The notes beneath the pieces were generated by a model. The model searched no databases and was not told the DNA's origin. It saw nothing but the letters and a program-made list of their open reading frames with translations. Of a stretch of 64,000 bases of DNA, positions 1-12,416 are shown in pieces. Every line of letters starts with the position of its first letter. The first letter of the stretch is position 1. The stretch comes from Strigops habroptila (Eukaryota > Chordata > Aves > Psittaciformes > Psittacidae): positions 138,689,057 to 138,753,056 of the forward strand of contig NC_044277.2 of the NCBI RefSeq assembly GCF_004027225.2. The letters are read 5' to 3'. The position numbers and the translations under genes are program-made.

Positions 1-1649
1 TGTTGTCCTTCTTCAGAAAGAATGTGCTGCAGCCTGGCACTTAAGTGTTTTTTTGTATGCAGTTCCAAAACTCTTGTAGGGTGCTGTTTTCAGTAGTAGA
101 GGTTACGGGTTACTAGAAAACTCCTTTTATTTTCACTGTGCACTTGGTTATAGCTGCCATTTTCAGATGGTGATGTTTGGATTCTTAGTCAAAGATTCAC
201 AAATGTGTAAAGAGAGAAGCAGGGGTATTGACAGTAGCTTGGATACACAGTACTGGCTTTGGTATACACCCTGGACATTTTTGGGGGTCTTAAAAACAGA
301 GGGGTTGAAGATTGATTTCATAATTTTCCTAAGCTACTTAAAATGTCTATTTCTTATAGTCATGTGGAAATCTAGGTTGTTAGATACAGCAGCACTATAT
401 CAGTGGAAGGAGAGAATTGGGCTTGCAGAATGGTTGTGACTTGTGTCAAAGTGACATGGGCAGTAGGACAGAGGTAGAACAATATACTAAAAGGAATGAA
501 AATAGAGCTTCAAAAGATGGGAGGAAATAGTGGGAGATAAAGCAATGTTGGATTTAAAGGGCAAAAGTATGTAAGTAAAAGGAAGAACAGCTTTAGCTTT
601 TAAACTTCTTTTAGATAATATTTGTGGCATTTTTTTAATCAAATTTTTATTTGTGATTTATGTTCTTTTTCTTTATGCCTTATCATACAATTCTGAAAAT
701 TAGTAAAGAGGAATGTGTAGTGCTGGAGCCACCGATTAGTGTTACTGGGCATGGCGGGAAATCTGAGGTGGGTAGCATCTCCTCTCATAATAGTTTGGGG
801 TTTTCACTGGAACTTAGATTTTCCTGCATGCCTGCTTCATCTGGGTATTTTGCTCTTTCTATGCAGGCTTTACCTGTTGCTCATTTCTTGTTTCTGATGC
901 AAATTACTGCACAGTTCTTGGGGTCACTGCAGAACTCTTATTTTATGTGGTCTCTTAGGTTTATATACACCAGATAGTTTGTGATTTTTGTAGGGTCTTT
1001 CTCTGTTTCTTACTCCAGCTGGAAGTAAGCAGTGAATTCTTGGACAACATCCACTGTGAGTTAGAAAGGCACTGGAGAAACAGGGATTGTACATCTGGGA
1101 CCAGTTTGAGACAAGAGGTGATCAAAAGTTTGGGCTTTGCTTAAAAGTGTGGAACCCTATGTATAGGAATCCAGTCATATCTGTGCTGTTAACGTATTTT
1201 TGCTGTCCCAGAAAAAAATCCAGAATGTTTGGTTGCTGAAATATTGCTGCATGATGTCTGTGTTTAAGTGACGAAAGTTGTGTTGATGATTTTACATCTG
1301 TTACCAAGTGAAGCATTCAGAAGCTTTAAAACAGCGAAGTTAAGGCTGTCTTTGCTATTTTTTAGTCCTTGCCAGTCCATGGCCCTATTTGTTACTGACT
1401 TTGTGTTTTGTGCATTTTGCTGGAATCCTCATCTACAGCTGTCAGAGGGGATTTAAGGTGGGTTGGGTTGTTCCCCTTAGAGGTAGCTCACACCCCTAAC
1501 TTCTCCTAACTGGCAGGTTTGCCATACTTGAGCAACAGTTCAGGCTAGTTGTTAATGAACCTACATTATTATCAATAGTAAATATTAAGCCCCAATCTGT
1601 AATTAATTTTCAGGCCCTGTAACTGGCTTTGCTGTGTGATCAAGTGTGT

Positions 1650-1664
1650 AAAAAAAAAAAAAAA
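1650..1664. repeat. poly(A) run
   Basis: Fifteen consecutive A residues. It is a simple low-complexity tract, possibly the worn tail of a retroposed sequence, but no body of such an element is recognisable upstream. Confidence 0.8.
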
Positions 1665-2167
1665 GTCTCTTTGTGTCAAAATTCTTCACAAGCAACTTCA
1701 GGCTTGGCTTTACTTATTACTCACTAGTTGTATGAGCATTTGCAATCCTCATGTAATTAACAAAGAAGTGTGCTTTATTGGGTGTCCTTTTCTTTTTCTT
1801 TCTAGATATTACAGACTTGCTGTAATGTAACCATTGTTCATTTTTAGCAAACAGGCTTGGCAGTATTCTCGTAATCCAGTACTGCCATACTGCAAGAACG
1901 TGAGCCCCAAAGCAAAATGTAAGATAACAAATTCAGCCAGTGAAAAAGGTGAAAATTGACTTTGAGGTGATGATAGAATGGTGAGAAGTTAAAGCTTTGG
2001 AAATTTTCCCTTGTCTTGTCATCCCTGTACTCCATCTTAATTTAAAATGATGTCAGTATTAGATAGAAAGGTCTCAGAATCTGTAACTTTTTAAGTAGAA
2101 ATTTATTCATATACATTTAAAGAAGAAAAAATGATTGCTGTATAGAGAAGCTGCACTGATCAGCCTC

Positions 2168-2180
2168 TTTTTTTTTTTTT
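2168..2180. repeat. poly(T) run
   Basis: Thirteen consecutive T residues; a simple tract with no recognisable element attached. Confidence 0.8.
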
Positions 2181-3610
2181 AAATCAGGGTTCAGCGTATC
2201 ATGAATGTTGTTTTACTTGGATTGTAACATTTCTGTCACTTCATGTTGTCCTTCAATACCTTAAAACCTTAGTAGAGAGCAAAGTACTTAAAACTGTAGT
2301 TCATATGCAAACACTGGTGTGGAAGTGAAATTACCAAACTCCATAGCGTTTCACATATGCTAAAAGTGTTTGGTCCTGGTCCATCATCAGGCAGTTCTGC
2401 TTGGATGTTTCCGACTGATAAAATCCTTTGTGGATTTTGTATGGTTTTTGTGGGACCAAGGTTACAAAGCAGTATGCTGAAACTGTTTGTCACTTTGGTG
2501 CCATGAATCTCTTGGCAGTAAGAGCACAGGAGCCCCCTTGCAGGCTACAGGATTGGGTACCAAAAGTATTTATTACATTGATATATAAAATTGATGTTGT
2601 AGGAAGACCTCCCAGATTTTAGGAACAAATGTTTTTTTCCTCCCATGATTTTAATGGGTCTATCTCTAAATTAATTTGTTCCAATGAATGAATTAGTGTA
2701 CTTAAGTAGAAGTTTTAAGTAATTGCTAATATATTCAATGATACACATTTTTCGATAACTGTTTTTGTAATGTACATACGTGCAGATGATTTCACATGAA
2801 TTAACATAAGATTGGTAACTTTTATTTAATGCAAAGTGGCTAAGCTGGGCAGAGTAAAGGAGATGAAAATTTTAAGTCGAGTGCATTATTTTCTTGGAGG
2901 AATAATAAGTTATAATTATCTTTGCCTATCCAAAACACTATTCCAGGTACACTAAAATAAATCTGAAATGGGTTTTGAAAAGCCTTAGCTTCTAGAGCCA
3001 GTAGTGTCATTGATGAAAGAAATGTTTGCCAATAAGCATGCAGTGTTATTCTGTTACTAATGAAAGTGTACTTTTTCAGTGTAGTTTTATGATTAGCTCA
3101 CAGGCAAGTGTTTTAAACCAGAACTTTGAGATGAAACAAGAGTATTTACAGCACAGAGATATATTTTACCAAGCGATATGAAAAATAGCTGAATCCCTCA
3201 AATTACTGCACTTACATAACTTAGCTATAAACTTGTTATTCATTCTCTAGCCCATCTTAACTTCAAGCATTATTTATACTAGAGGTTGGCATATGGCAAA
3301 AATGAGAGAGTGGCTGGTGGGCTCAAGTTCAGTGGGCTCATCGAAGATGAAGGAAAGACCTTCCTTCCCTTCCAGGGAGAGAGCTGTCTTATGCTTCTAT
3401 AGAGTGGGGATTTTCTTTAAATGTGGTATGAGTTAAAGAACGGGAATTCTGGATGTATCTTTTTGTTTCTCTTCCCTTTCACTGTAATAACTCTTATTAT
3501 TTCTGCTGCTGAAGTTTTCATTAATACTTTCTCAAGATCTATTTCTTAGCTTAAAAAAGCAAAGCATCTCAGAAATCCGTCCACTGACAGCTGCTTATCT
3601 GTGACCTGGG

Positions 3611-3655
3611 TTAATGGTTGAACTTGATCTTTTCCAACCTAGTTGATTCTATGAT
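3611..3655 (+). mobile_element. CR1 LINE 3' tail fragment
   Basis: The segment reads like the end of a CR1 3' UTR: a GGTTGAACTTGATC stretch, then TTTTCCAACCTAGTTGATT and a terminal TTCTATGAT unit. CR1 copies are usually cut short at the 5' end, so a short 3' remnant is typical. Divergence from the intact tail at 17165-17220 suggests an old insertion. Confidence 0.7.
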
Positions 3656-6600
3656 GCAGATGGTGAAAACATGCAGGAAAAAAATAGCAAGGTGTATTAA
3701 AAAAAAACCCAAACAAAAGTCCCTTTTATGGCTCCACTCTGAAGCAAAGCCCCAAAATCATAAAAGTGATTAAAAAAAAAAAGTTTACATCTTGAAGAGT
3801 GTTAATTTTTTAAATTTGTATTCTTCAAACTTGACTGAACTTTCTACAGCATTTTTGCTAGTAAGTAACCTAAGTGATGTCTAGAAGGTTATCTAACTGA
3901 GACTTCAAGAGAAACATAGTTGCTAGTGAAAATGTTAAAAACTTGCTAAAACTTTCTCTGTTCTTCATCTGTGCTGTGATTCTTCCTGAAATAGCTGTAA
4001 TATTTAAAGTACACGTTTGAGTTTTAAATGTGCATAATAAACTGAACCAAGAAAATCCAAATTACAGGCTGGATAATGAGAAATGCATGTTTCAAAAACT
4101 GTCACTGGGCTCACTTGACTTGCTTCCTCTCTGAGGCAGAAGGTTTGAGGCTTTTGTAAATTTCTGGGTAGACAAGTTTTCAACTTGTCCCCAGCTTTTC
4201 TGAGTAATCTGTGTCTCTGCTACCTGAAGGCATTAGGGAGATGGAAGTAGTAAACTGCTTATGTCCTGCTGTAGACTACCAGCAGGATATAGTGACAAAA
4301 GGGTGAGTAAGTCAGTTACCAACTGTGTTGAATGAAGAGGAGAGATGATACGACTTCTCTACTGACTCTCTTCTAGGAAACCTTTTGTCTTGGTATCCCC
4401 TTTTTGTAGTAGTCTTCTATTTAATATGCAAGCCGCTACAGTCCCTTTCATTATTAGGACTGTAAAGGAGCTTTGTGTTGCATTCTCCTCTTGTCTTCTT
4501 AAATGCCTGCTGCCTACAGCACAGGTCTGCACCTTGGTCTCAAGGCCTTCCTCAATCCTGCAGTCAGAGTCTAGAAAGCCAGGAGCATATTTATCGTCTG
4601 CTTTCCCAGCTTCCATATGGAGTGAAATTGATGTACATTTCATGCTGTTCTGGTTGTGTTCTGCTGTAGTGGCTGTGATGCTCTTGTTCCTATTGATGCA
4701 TTTATTTCCTGATTTTTTTTTTTCTTTTTTTGGTCATTTTTACAAAAATAATGAAACCCATTAAACCAAATGGCTCTGGTCCTTGGCCTTCCATGGCAGT
4801 AAACAGCTGCTGCAGCTCAGGGTTTTGTCCACCACAGAAAACTATTACTATTGTAGTCTTGTGCCCTACATATTGTATGCAACCAGAGAGCCTTTGCAAG
4901 CACTGAGATTTGCCAAACCCCATAGGTTTTATTTGTAGGAAAAGAATAAAAAAAGGGGGTGTCTTAAATGTGTTCTTAGTGCTGGATCGGGATATCTCCC
5001 AGTTTTGTAATCTCTCTCTCCTTCCTTGAATTCTTCACGCTGGGCTGAGGATGTATGGAAAACAATTTCTCTTTCACAGAGGTATTCCCTTTTCTGTAGT
5101 TTTCTCTCCTGTCTTTTTTTTCTAGCAACTGCAAACTTACAAGCTCTATACCTATTCTTTATCCTCTCCTCTGTTCCTCGTCCCCACGAGGAGCAGCAGC
5201 ATCCTGTAATGTGCTGATCTCTGTCATTAGGAAACACTCAGTAGCTTCACCACACAGATTCCTTGGCTGTAGCCTCAGTTACGTTTTCAAGGAGCTAGTG
5301 ACTTAGATGCTGTACCACCTCCAAGCTTGCATTTGGTTTTAATTCTGGCTTAACTTCTGTATATGTTTTTACAAAATACATAGTTTTTACTGTCAATTGT
5401 ATTTAGTCTGCTTTTTGTAACCTTTACTCAATTAGCATGTGTTCATCCGTCTGTGCCTTGTAATGTTTGATGGTATTAGGAAATTTCAATAGAATAGAAG
5501 GTAAAGGTGGAATCTCAGAGTATTAGGTTAGTCTAACAAACATGCTAGAGTTTTGGCTGGCAGGGCGAGAAGGAAAAGCTGCTGCTGATGTTTGTCAGGC
5601 CCTCTGGAAGCTGTGAGGTAATGTGTTCTTGTTGGTTCACTTTTCGGTCAGAGGCCGTGATCATCTCAAACAGCCTACCCAGAAGACCAGGCAAAGTGTG
5701 TGGAGGGTGTCAGTGGGGAGGCAAACTGTGGGAAAACATTATTTCTTGCATGTTGGGGGATAATTTTATTGATGATTTGAAGATAAAATAGTAGTAGGTC
5801 TATCGTGATGCAAATTCTTCTGTAGGGACTAGTCTGCAGCAAATCTGGTATTCGAATAAGAATTATCTCAGTGCAGAATAGTGAACTTTCAAAGGTGGAA
5901 AAAAAAGTGCTTATTCTGGAAACTGTAATATAGTTGAAAAAAGGCAAAAGGAATTGGTGGTTTCACATCATGGCTGTCTCATGTTTTTTGATGAAGTCTT
6001 GTTTCTGAGGTGTTGTTTCTTTGAAAGTTCTTACCATATATGTTACTACAGAGCTGATTAGGTTGGACTGATGATGATGTTGCAAGTGGTTATACATGGG
6101 TATCAAAAATGCAGCTTGCCTGCACATATACTAGGTGGCATCTGGCATTGTTAATATTTGTACCTTATTTTTCTTTAATATTTTGTATAAATGCTAGGGG
6201 TACCAACTTCAGTAAAGTGTTTTACTACCCTTGAAGGAAAATCACTGTAATTGTAATGCAATAGATAGTTTAGAATCAAGGAAGAATATTAAAATTCTTA
6301 AGATGTTACAGTTGAAACTCATGAGTGGATACAGTACCACCCAAGCTGAGCATTGCATTTGAGCTATTTGGAGAGACTGTTGCACCCAGACACCTAAAAG
6401 TATGTCCTAGACACTATAAGATTTGAACTGCTAATGCTTTTCATGCCTTAAAAACTGATACTAACAAACATTCTTTTAAAAACTGTAGTGGTCTTTATTC
6501 CTGTTTCCTTTATACCATTGAATAATGACCTTTGAATTACTGTTGTAGCTCTCTTCTGATTCTTCATACTGGACACTGCCCATGGTCCTGGTGTGCCCTC

Positions 6601-9293
6601 TCCTTCCTGCATTTTCAGCCTGTGCACGTTTGACAACTTGGGACTAAAAAGAGGGAGTTTGCCTTGGGCACACCTCTGGTTCTGGCTGAGGTGGTGTTAA
6701 CACCAGTACAGCTACTTCTTGCTATCAGTCTTATGCCACTTTCCTTTTGAATAATCAAATGGAAAATTGGGTGCTTAAGGTAACATAAAACATGAAAATC
6801 CTTTTTGACTGTTCTGAGCTAACAGAGGGAGCCCTTCCCTCTTTCTTTTTTATTTTCTGAGAATGCCCTTGTACTGTTTCCTTGCTAGCCTTCAGTTTCA
6901 TTCCTGTCTGCTTCTCCTCTTTGCCAGTAGTGGCTGGCTTATCTATGCATTGGAGCCCTGTGCTTTGTTGTGGGAACTGTGGTTGCTTCTGGCCACCTCT
7001 GCCAGTGGGGAAAGCCCACCCGCCCTTCCCAGGCCCTAGAGACTTTTGTGCTATCGGCTATATTTCCATGTATGTTGGGGTATAAAAGTTAAATGAAGTA
7101 ACTATTAGAACCCTGATAAGCAGATCTAGTTACTCCAAAGTGTAAGCTAGCTGAGAAGGACTTTTTTGCATGTATTTGAGTTAGTTTTCTGTCTTGAACT
7201 GGTCACTCACTGTGTGGTTAAGTGTGTAATAGTAATGATACGATGGCAGTGAATGGGGGACTGTTAAAACTTTCCTTTTGGTGAGAGCTAGCAAGCCACT
7301 TGCTTATCTGTATCCACTTTTGTAGATCAGCTTAGTTTCTGACTACTCTGAGCACCAGTATAACCAATTCAAATTAAAAACAAAAATAAAAGGGAGGGGG
7401 GACACTTAGTCTGTAGTTTATCCAGTTGTGCTCATGACAGTTCAGTCTTCATTCTTGTCCTAGAGTCATGCAGTTCCCTTTCATGGGCCATTTATGCAAT
7501 TATGTAGTGAACTGGATCAGAGAATTTATCTAGCTGGAAGATTGCCTGACAATAAATGTGTTTCCCTTTAAACCAAATTAATTCTCTTCTCAGTTTACCA
7601 CAAGGCTGCAGAGCACATCTGTGTGGGCAGAGGGGAAAGAGCACCATAGGGATTGGGAGAGGGCAGGATTGCCGCAGCGCCAGCTTGCTTTGACTGGAGT
7701 TAGTAGAGCTGAGGCATGTATGTAGCTTGGTGGTGCTGTTCCCTGCCACGTCATTCAGCTGAACTGATTTGTCCTTTTTAAAAAACACGGTTAGAAGTTT
7801 TATGACAGCTTTGTTTTGTCTGTAACGTAATAAATGCTCAGCACAGTAATTGCACTGATACTCTGCAGGAAGTTAAAATAAAGGATATTTAATTGTCTCA
7901 GTCATGAAAATCTGCACGTAGAAGCAAATCTAAGTAATGAGCTATTTGTGTTTGGTATTTTTGTTGTATTTACAGAAGACATTTTCTTTCTTTTGCTGTA
8001 GAAATTCCAAACAAGAAATTTTTTGTGGAGAAATGTCTTTAGTTCAGATTGTATGTATTGCTCATTGTAATCCTCTGTTTCGTTGCCAGGTTCCCCTACT
8101 AATATCACATATTCAATACTGTGTAACCTCATAACGTAACCTCATAGCATTAGTAAACTTTAAATGATGACTTAAAAATGACTACAGAAATGTCAGTCTC
8201 TGCTTTTTGATCTAGAAGTGACAGAAGATGCTCTGAAAAATAGGTAGTATTTGAACGCTGTAGGTAACAAATTCTGCTTCTTAATTTCAATACATTGCAC
8301 TTCTAATTTCTTAAATAAGCAATTTAAAAACTAAATGATTGTCACTCAAAATAATAATGTATCTGACAGTAAAGTTCTCATAATGTGAGCATCACAGCTG
8401 ATGCTATTTTGAAGCATAGTATCAATATCAAATGATGAATAAATCATGTGTTTGAGGAGGAAAACCAGGTATTTGTTCTAACTGTGTTGGACTATACAAA
8501 CTTCTGAACAAATATCCTTTAAACAATTTTTAACTCAGAAGCTAGGAAGTAAAAAGCCATGCTTGATAATTTTTCATTCCTTTGTTTTGAAGAAAGTGGA
8601 TTTGGAAATGCAGTATTTTGGGTGTGTGTGTTATTTAACTATTCAAAATCACTGGCTGTACTCAGAGTACCGAATTCTGGTTTGAGACAACTGAAAGAAA
8701 ACTGCAACTGTGCTTATAAGAGCAGACTTCAGGCAGCAACATATATTCTTTTAAAGTTGAATTTCTTAATGAAAAAACTCCTAGATTCTCCGTTGAAGGG
8801 GCTTCTTAGGGTGTGTTTTTTGAAGAGCTGAAGTCTTCCATATAGCAATACAAATTTCAGGCTGTGCTGTAATATTTCTCAGCTTTGTGACAGTGAGTAA
8901 AAAAAAACCAAACCAGTTTGTACAGATAACATACATAGAAAAATACTAGCATCCTGAAATAAGAGTATTCTCAACCTCTGTGCAGTCTGTATGCAGACCT
9001 TCTGTTTAGTAAGGCAGAAATCAGAATGTGCTGCCAGAATGTTCTCCTTTATTTTTGGTTCATTGTGCCCGTGAAGCAGAACAGTAGTATTCAGAATAAT
9101 GCTCATGTTTGTATCTGAGCAATTTTAGTCTTGGACTTTCCTGCCTTTTGATCTTTGTGGTACTTCCATGGTACTTTCTGCTGCCTGTTTTAGTATGCTA
9201 GTGTATGTTATATAAGCAATGCTGTGCTGTTGCTGTAGATTGACTTTCTCTGATGTGTAGATAAGAAAAAAACGCTTTTTTTCACTCTTGCAG

Positions 9294-9386
9294 AAAATTC
9301 TAAGCTGCGACACGTAGAAAAAGATGTTTTGATTCCACAAATAATGAGGGACCGAGCCAAGGAGCGGTGTTCAGATAAAGTGCAAG
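9294..9386 (+). CDS. CMC1: CMC1 coding exon 2 (first half of the twin CX9C fold)
   Basis: CMC1 is a small mitochondrial intermembrane-space protein. In other vertebrates it is imported and oxidised through CHCHD4/MIA40 and stabilises the early COX1 assembly intermediate with COX14 and COA3. This exon follows CAG at 9291-9293 and ends before GTAAG at 9387. It starts with two bases of a split codon and ends with one, so both flanking introns are phase 1. The translation runs K-LRHVEKDVLIPQIMRDRAK-ERCSDKVQ, close to the human protein as I remember it. The cysteine in ERCSD opens the first CX9C pair; its partner lies in the next exon. Assuming the usual short first exon, this exon encodes about residues 8-37 of 105. 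Confidence 0.95.
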
Positions 9387-10130
9387 GTAAGAGTCAAATA
9401 TTCATTGGGAAATCAGATGTATTCACTTTTGTGCCCTGAATATAATCCTTGCTTTCGAAGTCAAGTAGTCAGAGGATTAATATGTATGATCTGTATCTTA
9501 TCTCTTCACTGCGAAACCAGTAGTAAAACATATAAATCTGTCATGTTGGCTTTGGCTGCTTGGCGATGTGGACTGTTTTCCAAAATTACTTGTTCATGAG
9601 GGCTGTGGAATTCAGTATGATTAATATAAAACTTCCCACATCTTGGTCTAGACTATGTGATGACAGAGCAACAGAAGAGCTACTGTATTCCTGTACGTAA
9701 TACTTGATACTTACTTAAATGGAATTGCCTCGTGAGCCTTCAGTTAGGGGATATTCCCAACTAACTGCATCCTTTCCCTGCCCAAATATTTTAATTATAC
9801 ATGCACATAAACACACATTTATTAGATGTTGAAATAGGATGATGCAGTCCACTTTTCTATGTTGTCACCTTCTTTTGAAGAGTATTGGGCAATAACTCTT
9901 TAAAGTTTAGTATCATCACTTCTGACACCTAAATGTTAATATATTCCTGGAAGAAATATGGAACTTTTTGAAGTGCCAGAAAGATAGAGCTGCTTACACA
10001 TAGGTTAGCCGAGAATGTTGCTGTAAGAGGGATGTAAGAATGGGGAGGGGGGATAGAAATCAGGCCACGGAATTATTCTGTACAAGTGGTATGCTTTCAG
10101 TCAAGGGCACTTGCCTCTTGTCATCTGGAT

Positions 10131-12010
10131 CTGTGCTCTCTAAACTTTTTTGATTGCATACCGCATCAGTTAAAAATATCTGAGCATGCAATTCTAATAT
10201 ATGTATATTTATTTATAAATTCTATGCATGCACCACTGTACTAGTGTAGTATGTACACTATAAGAAAGAGAAATTAAAAAAGATGAGATAAAGATGAAAT
10301 AAAGAGTACTTATAATTTTTGTTATTAGTGGCAGAAAAACCTTTTTTGCTCTAAAAGTATTAGTAACAGTATTTTTATTGAGTGCTATATTATTGACCAT
10401 ACTTCATTCTTTTTAAAGTCTTTGTTTAACACTTTATGATAAAGCAATTCAAAGGCCTGGTTCTAAGTTCAGTTTATTTCCATACTTGGTTTTAATGGCT
10501 GTCAGAGCTAAAAAAAGATACCTCATAAAGATGTGTGGATCCCAGTGGAAGCAGCACAATGTTTCCTGTGCTCACTAAATCATGATATTCATTTTTCAAT
10601 CCCATCCACAAATTTTGCAAAGTTTGTGCTTGAAATTGGGCTGGTAAATGTCCATCTTCCCTGGTGTCAATCCCTTGTTCTTTCAAACTAATCGGGAGGT
10701 GTTGCATGTTTGTATTTTTTACAGATAGGTTCAAAGCTCACTAGAGCTCTCCTTTGGAAGGTTTTTAAATAAGATAGAAAACTCTGTTTCTATCCTTTGA
10801 AAGTGTACATGAGAAGTGTTTATAGGTGACACACTCACGTTGTGTTCAGCAAGAAAAACCCAAAACCAAACCCATATCACAAGAGGAACAATTCCAAACA
10901 TCTGTTTCCAACGTGCTCTCTCTGTACATGTGTTTCTTTTGCAAAGCAGTTACTTTCTCACTCACTGTTAAAATGTCACCTTCACCTCGAAGGGACACAT
11001 TAAGTGTGTTTAATTTTTGGAAATACCTGCTAGGTAGCAAACTGCTCCCAGCCACCTGTCGTCACAGAAAGGTCTGCACGTTTGGAACACTTGTCTTTTT
11101 GCGAGAGGAATGTATAAAGTTAAGTTTGACAACTCTTTTAAGCACTTTGCCACAAGATGACCAGCAAAGCGCTGTGCGATGCAAGAGATTTTCGTGGTTC
11201 CTCCCCATCTATTTCAAAGTCCAGTAAAGCTGCTGCTCTCTGAAGGGCTTGTTCTTAGAAAGTTAACTGTACTGATGTCATCCTGTAGGACTTTGTGCCC
11301 TCCTGGTTCTGACTACTCTGCTGCAATAGCTCACCTACAAGTGATAGAGTGAAGGAGTTCCACGTGCAGTGCTGTTTGTAACCTTACCTTGGATTCCCTT
11401 TTTCATTCCAGTCAGAGAGCCGTTCTGTGGCTACACTTGCACAGTTTTTCCATAAAACATTGTTTTTTATTAAAGAAGCCATTTCCTGCGGAGAATATGT
11501 CTTCTCCAGTACAGCTCTCCTTCAGTGGCTCACAAAAAATTAAGTTCGTGATGCATTTCAGTTACCGTGAGTAGAGAGAAGTTAGAAACCTCTGTACTTT
11601 CATTCAGCTGTGTGTAACCTCCCATGTTGTGCAATTTGTTCTAATATTTGTATCTTTAAATCTTCATCGGTGTCTTCTGTGCATCTTCCAACAGTATTTA
11701 CTGACAAAGGTGTGCATTTTAGTTTGTTGACATATTGTTTTGCCTGTACTATTTCAGCATTTTTTTACCATGGAGGAAGAATAATTGTTTCCCTAATGGT
11801 ATGTGGCTTTTTGTCTTTCACTATTACCTAAGAAGCTTCGAAGGAGGCTTCTAGACATTTATCACTAGGTTTAGAGTCAAGTCTAGTTAAAGTGGAGCAG
11901 CGTATTTTCAAGCAGCTGCCTTTAGGGGTTCTCCAGAAGACATAAAAGAGTAGTGTTATAATAATTTTGAGATTGAGTAAGTGGGAAAAGAGTTGGGAAT
12001 ATCTGCCAAA
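10131..12010 (-). pseudogene. hAT-superfamily (Charlie/Buster-like) transposon relic with dead transposase
   Basis: Minus-strand translation, switching frames, follows a hAT transposase of the kind that gave rise to ZBED5/FAM200/SCAND3. In order from right to left: SDKCLEAS then a stop near 11835; KKPHTIRETIILP about 11773-11814; KLKCTPLSVNTVGR about 11680-11725; QLNESTEVSN about 11581-11610, where the family has LDEST, so the usual acidic residue is Asn; CTGEDIFSAGNGFF about 11475-11515; HRTALCWSSCGKVLKR about 11135-11185; LNTLNVSLRG near 11000; LPISLKEQGIDTREDGHLPA about 10640-10700; WMGLKNEYHDL and VLLPLGSTHLYEVSF (hAT dimerisation region) about 10510-10620; and AIKTKYGNKLNLEP about 10455-10502. 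An internal deletion removes roughly 35 residues after the GEDIF block. The left end near 10131-10153 (CTCTAAACTTTTTTG) resembles a hAT terminal inverted repeat; the right end is not resolved. The element is inactive and old. Confidence 0.82.
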
Positions 12011-12247
12011 GGGAAGTGGCATCACATGACAGGTAACTTCCAGTGCTGCCAGGAGGACTTAAAATACCTTTTCTTCTTTCATTTGAATGATAGTTGAGTC
12101 ATTTTTACTTTGAACTCTGTATGTCTTGGGGGGTGGGAAATGAAGAGGGAAAAGCAATTACAGTAATGTGGGTCATTGAAAGAGGATGTAGTTTAAAATA
12201 TTTTGAGAGCATGCTAGTTGTATAATTTCATTTGGGGATAGACTAAA

Positions 12248-12267
12248 GGGGGGGGGTGTGTGTGTGT
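12248..12267. repeat. G run followed by (TG)n
   Basis: Nine G residues run directly into about five TG units, a short simple-sequence tract. Confidence 0.8.
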
Positions 12268-12391
12268 TTTTCTCTGAGCTTTCTCTATGTAAGATGAGGA
12301 CTTTGTTTTTAGCATCTTAATTTTCAGTGGCAGCAAACAATATTGGAGATTCTTGACCTGTGAGTTGTGAACCATTACCTTGCAGCTTCTT

Positions 12392-12416
12392 TTTATGGAG
12401 GTTTTGCCTCCATAAA
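12392..12416. repeat. Perfect 10-bp inverted repeat, 5-nt loop
   Basis: TTTATGGAGG (12392-12401) and CCTCCATAAA (12407-12416) are exact reverse complements around TTTTG. An RNA copy could form a short hairpin. The neighbouring bases do not extend the stem, so a microRNA precursor is unlikely. Confidence 0.6.

Larger units (their letters stand above)
1..9293 (+). other. CMC1: CMC1 intron 1 (3' part; 5' end outside the window)
   Basis: This stretch precedes the first CMC1 exon in the window and ends in a good acceptor, with a pyrimidine tract and CAG at 9291-9293. I searched it for the missing first coding exon, which should be short, start with a Met-Ala-Leu-Asp-Pro-type N-terminus and end with one base of a split codon, and found no candidate. 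There is no CpG-rich promoter-like segment either, so promoter and exon 1 probably lie to the left. The open frames here are short, lack family resemblance and overlap one another, as expected by chance in AT-rich DNA. Contents I can name are a CR1 3' tail near 3611-3655 and homopolymer runs at 1650-1664 and 2168-2180. Confidence 0.75.

Noticed and set aside
10826..11227. Plus-strand 133-residue open frame
   Set aside because: It is antisense to the hAT transposase relic, whose minus-strand translation matches a known family in order; the plus-strand protein resembles nothing.
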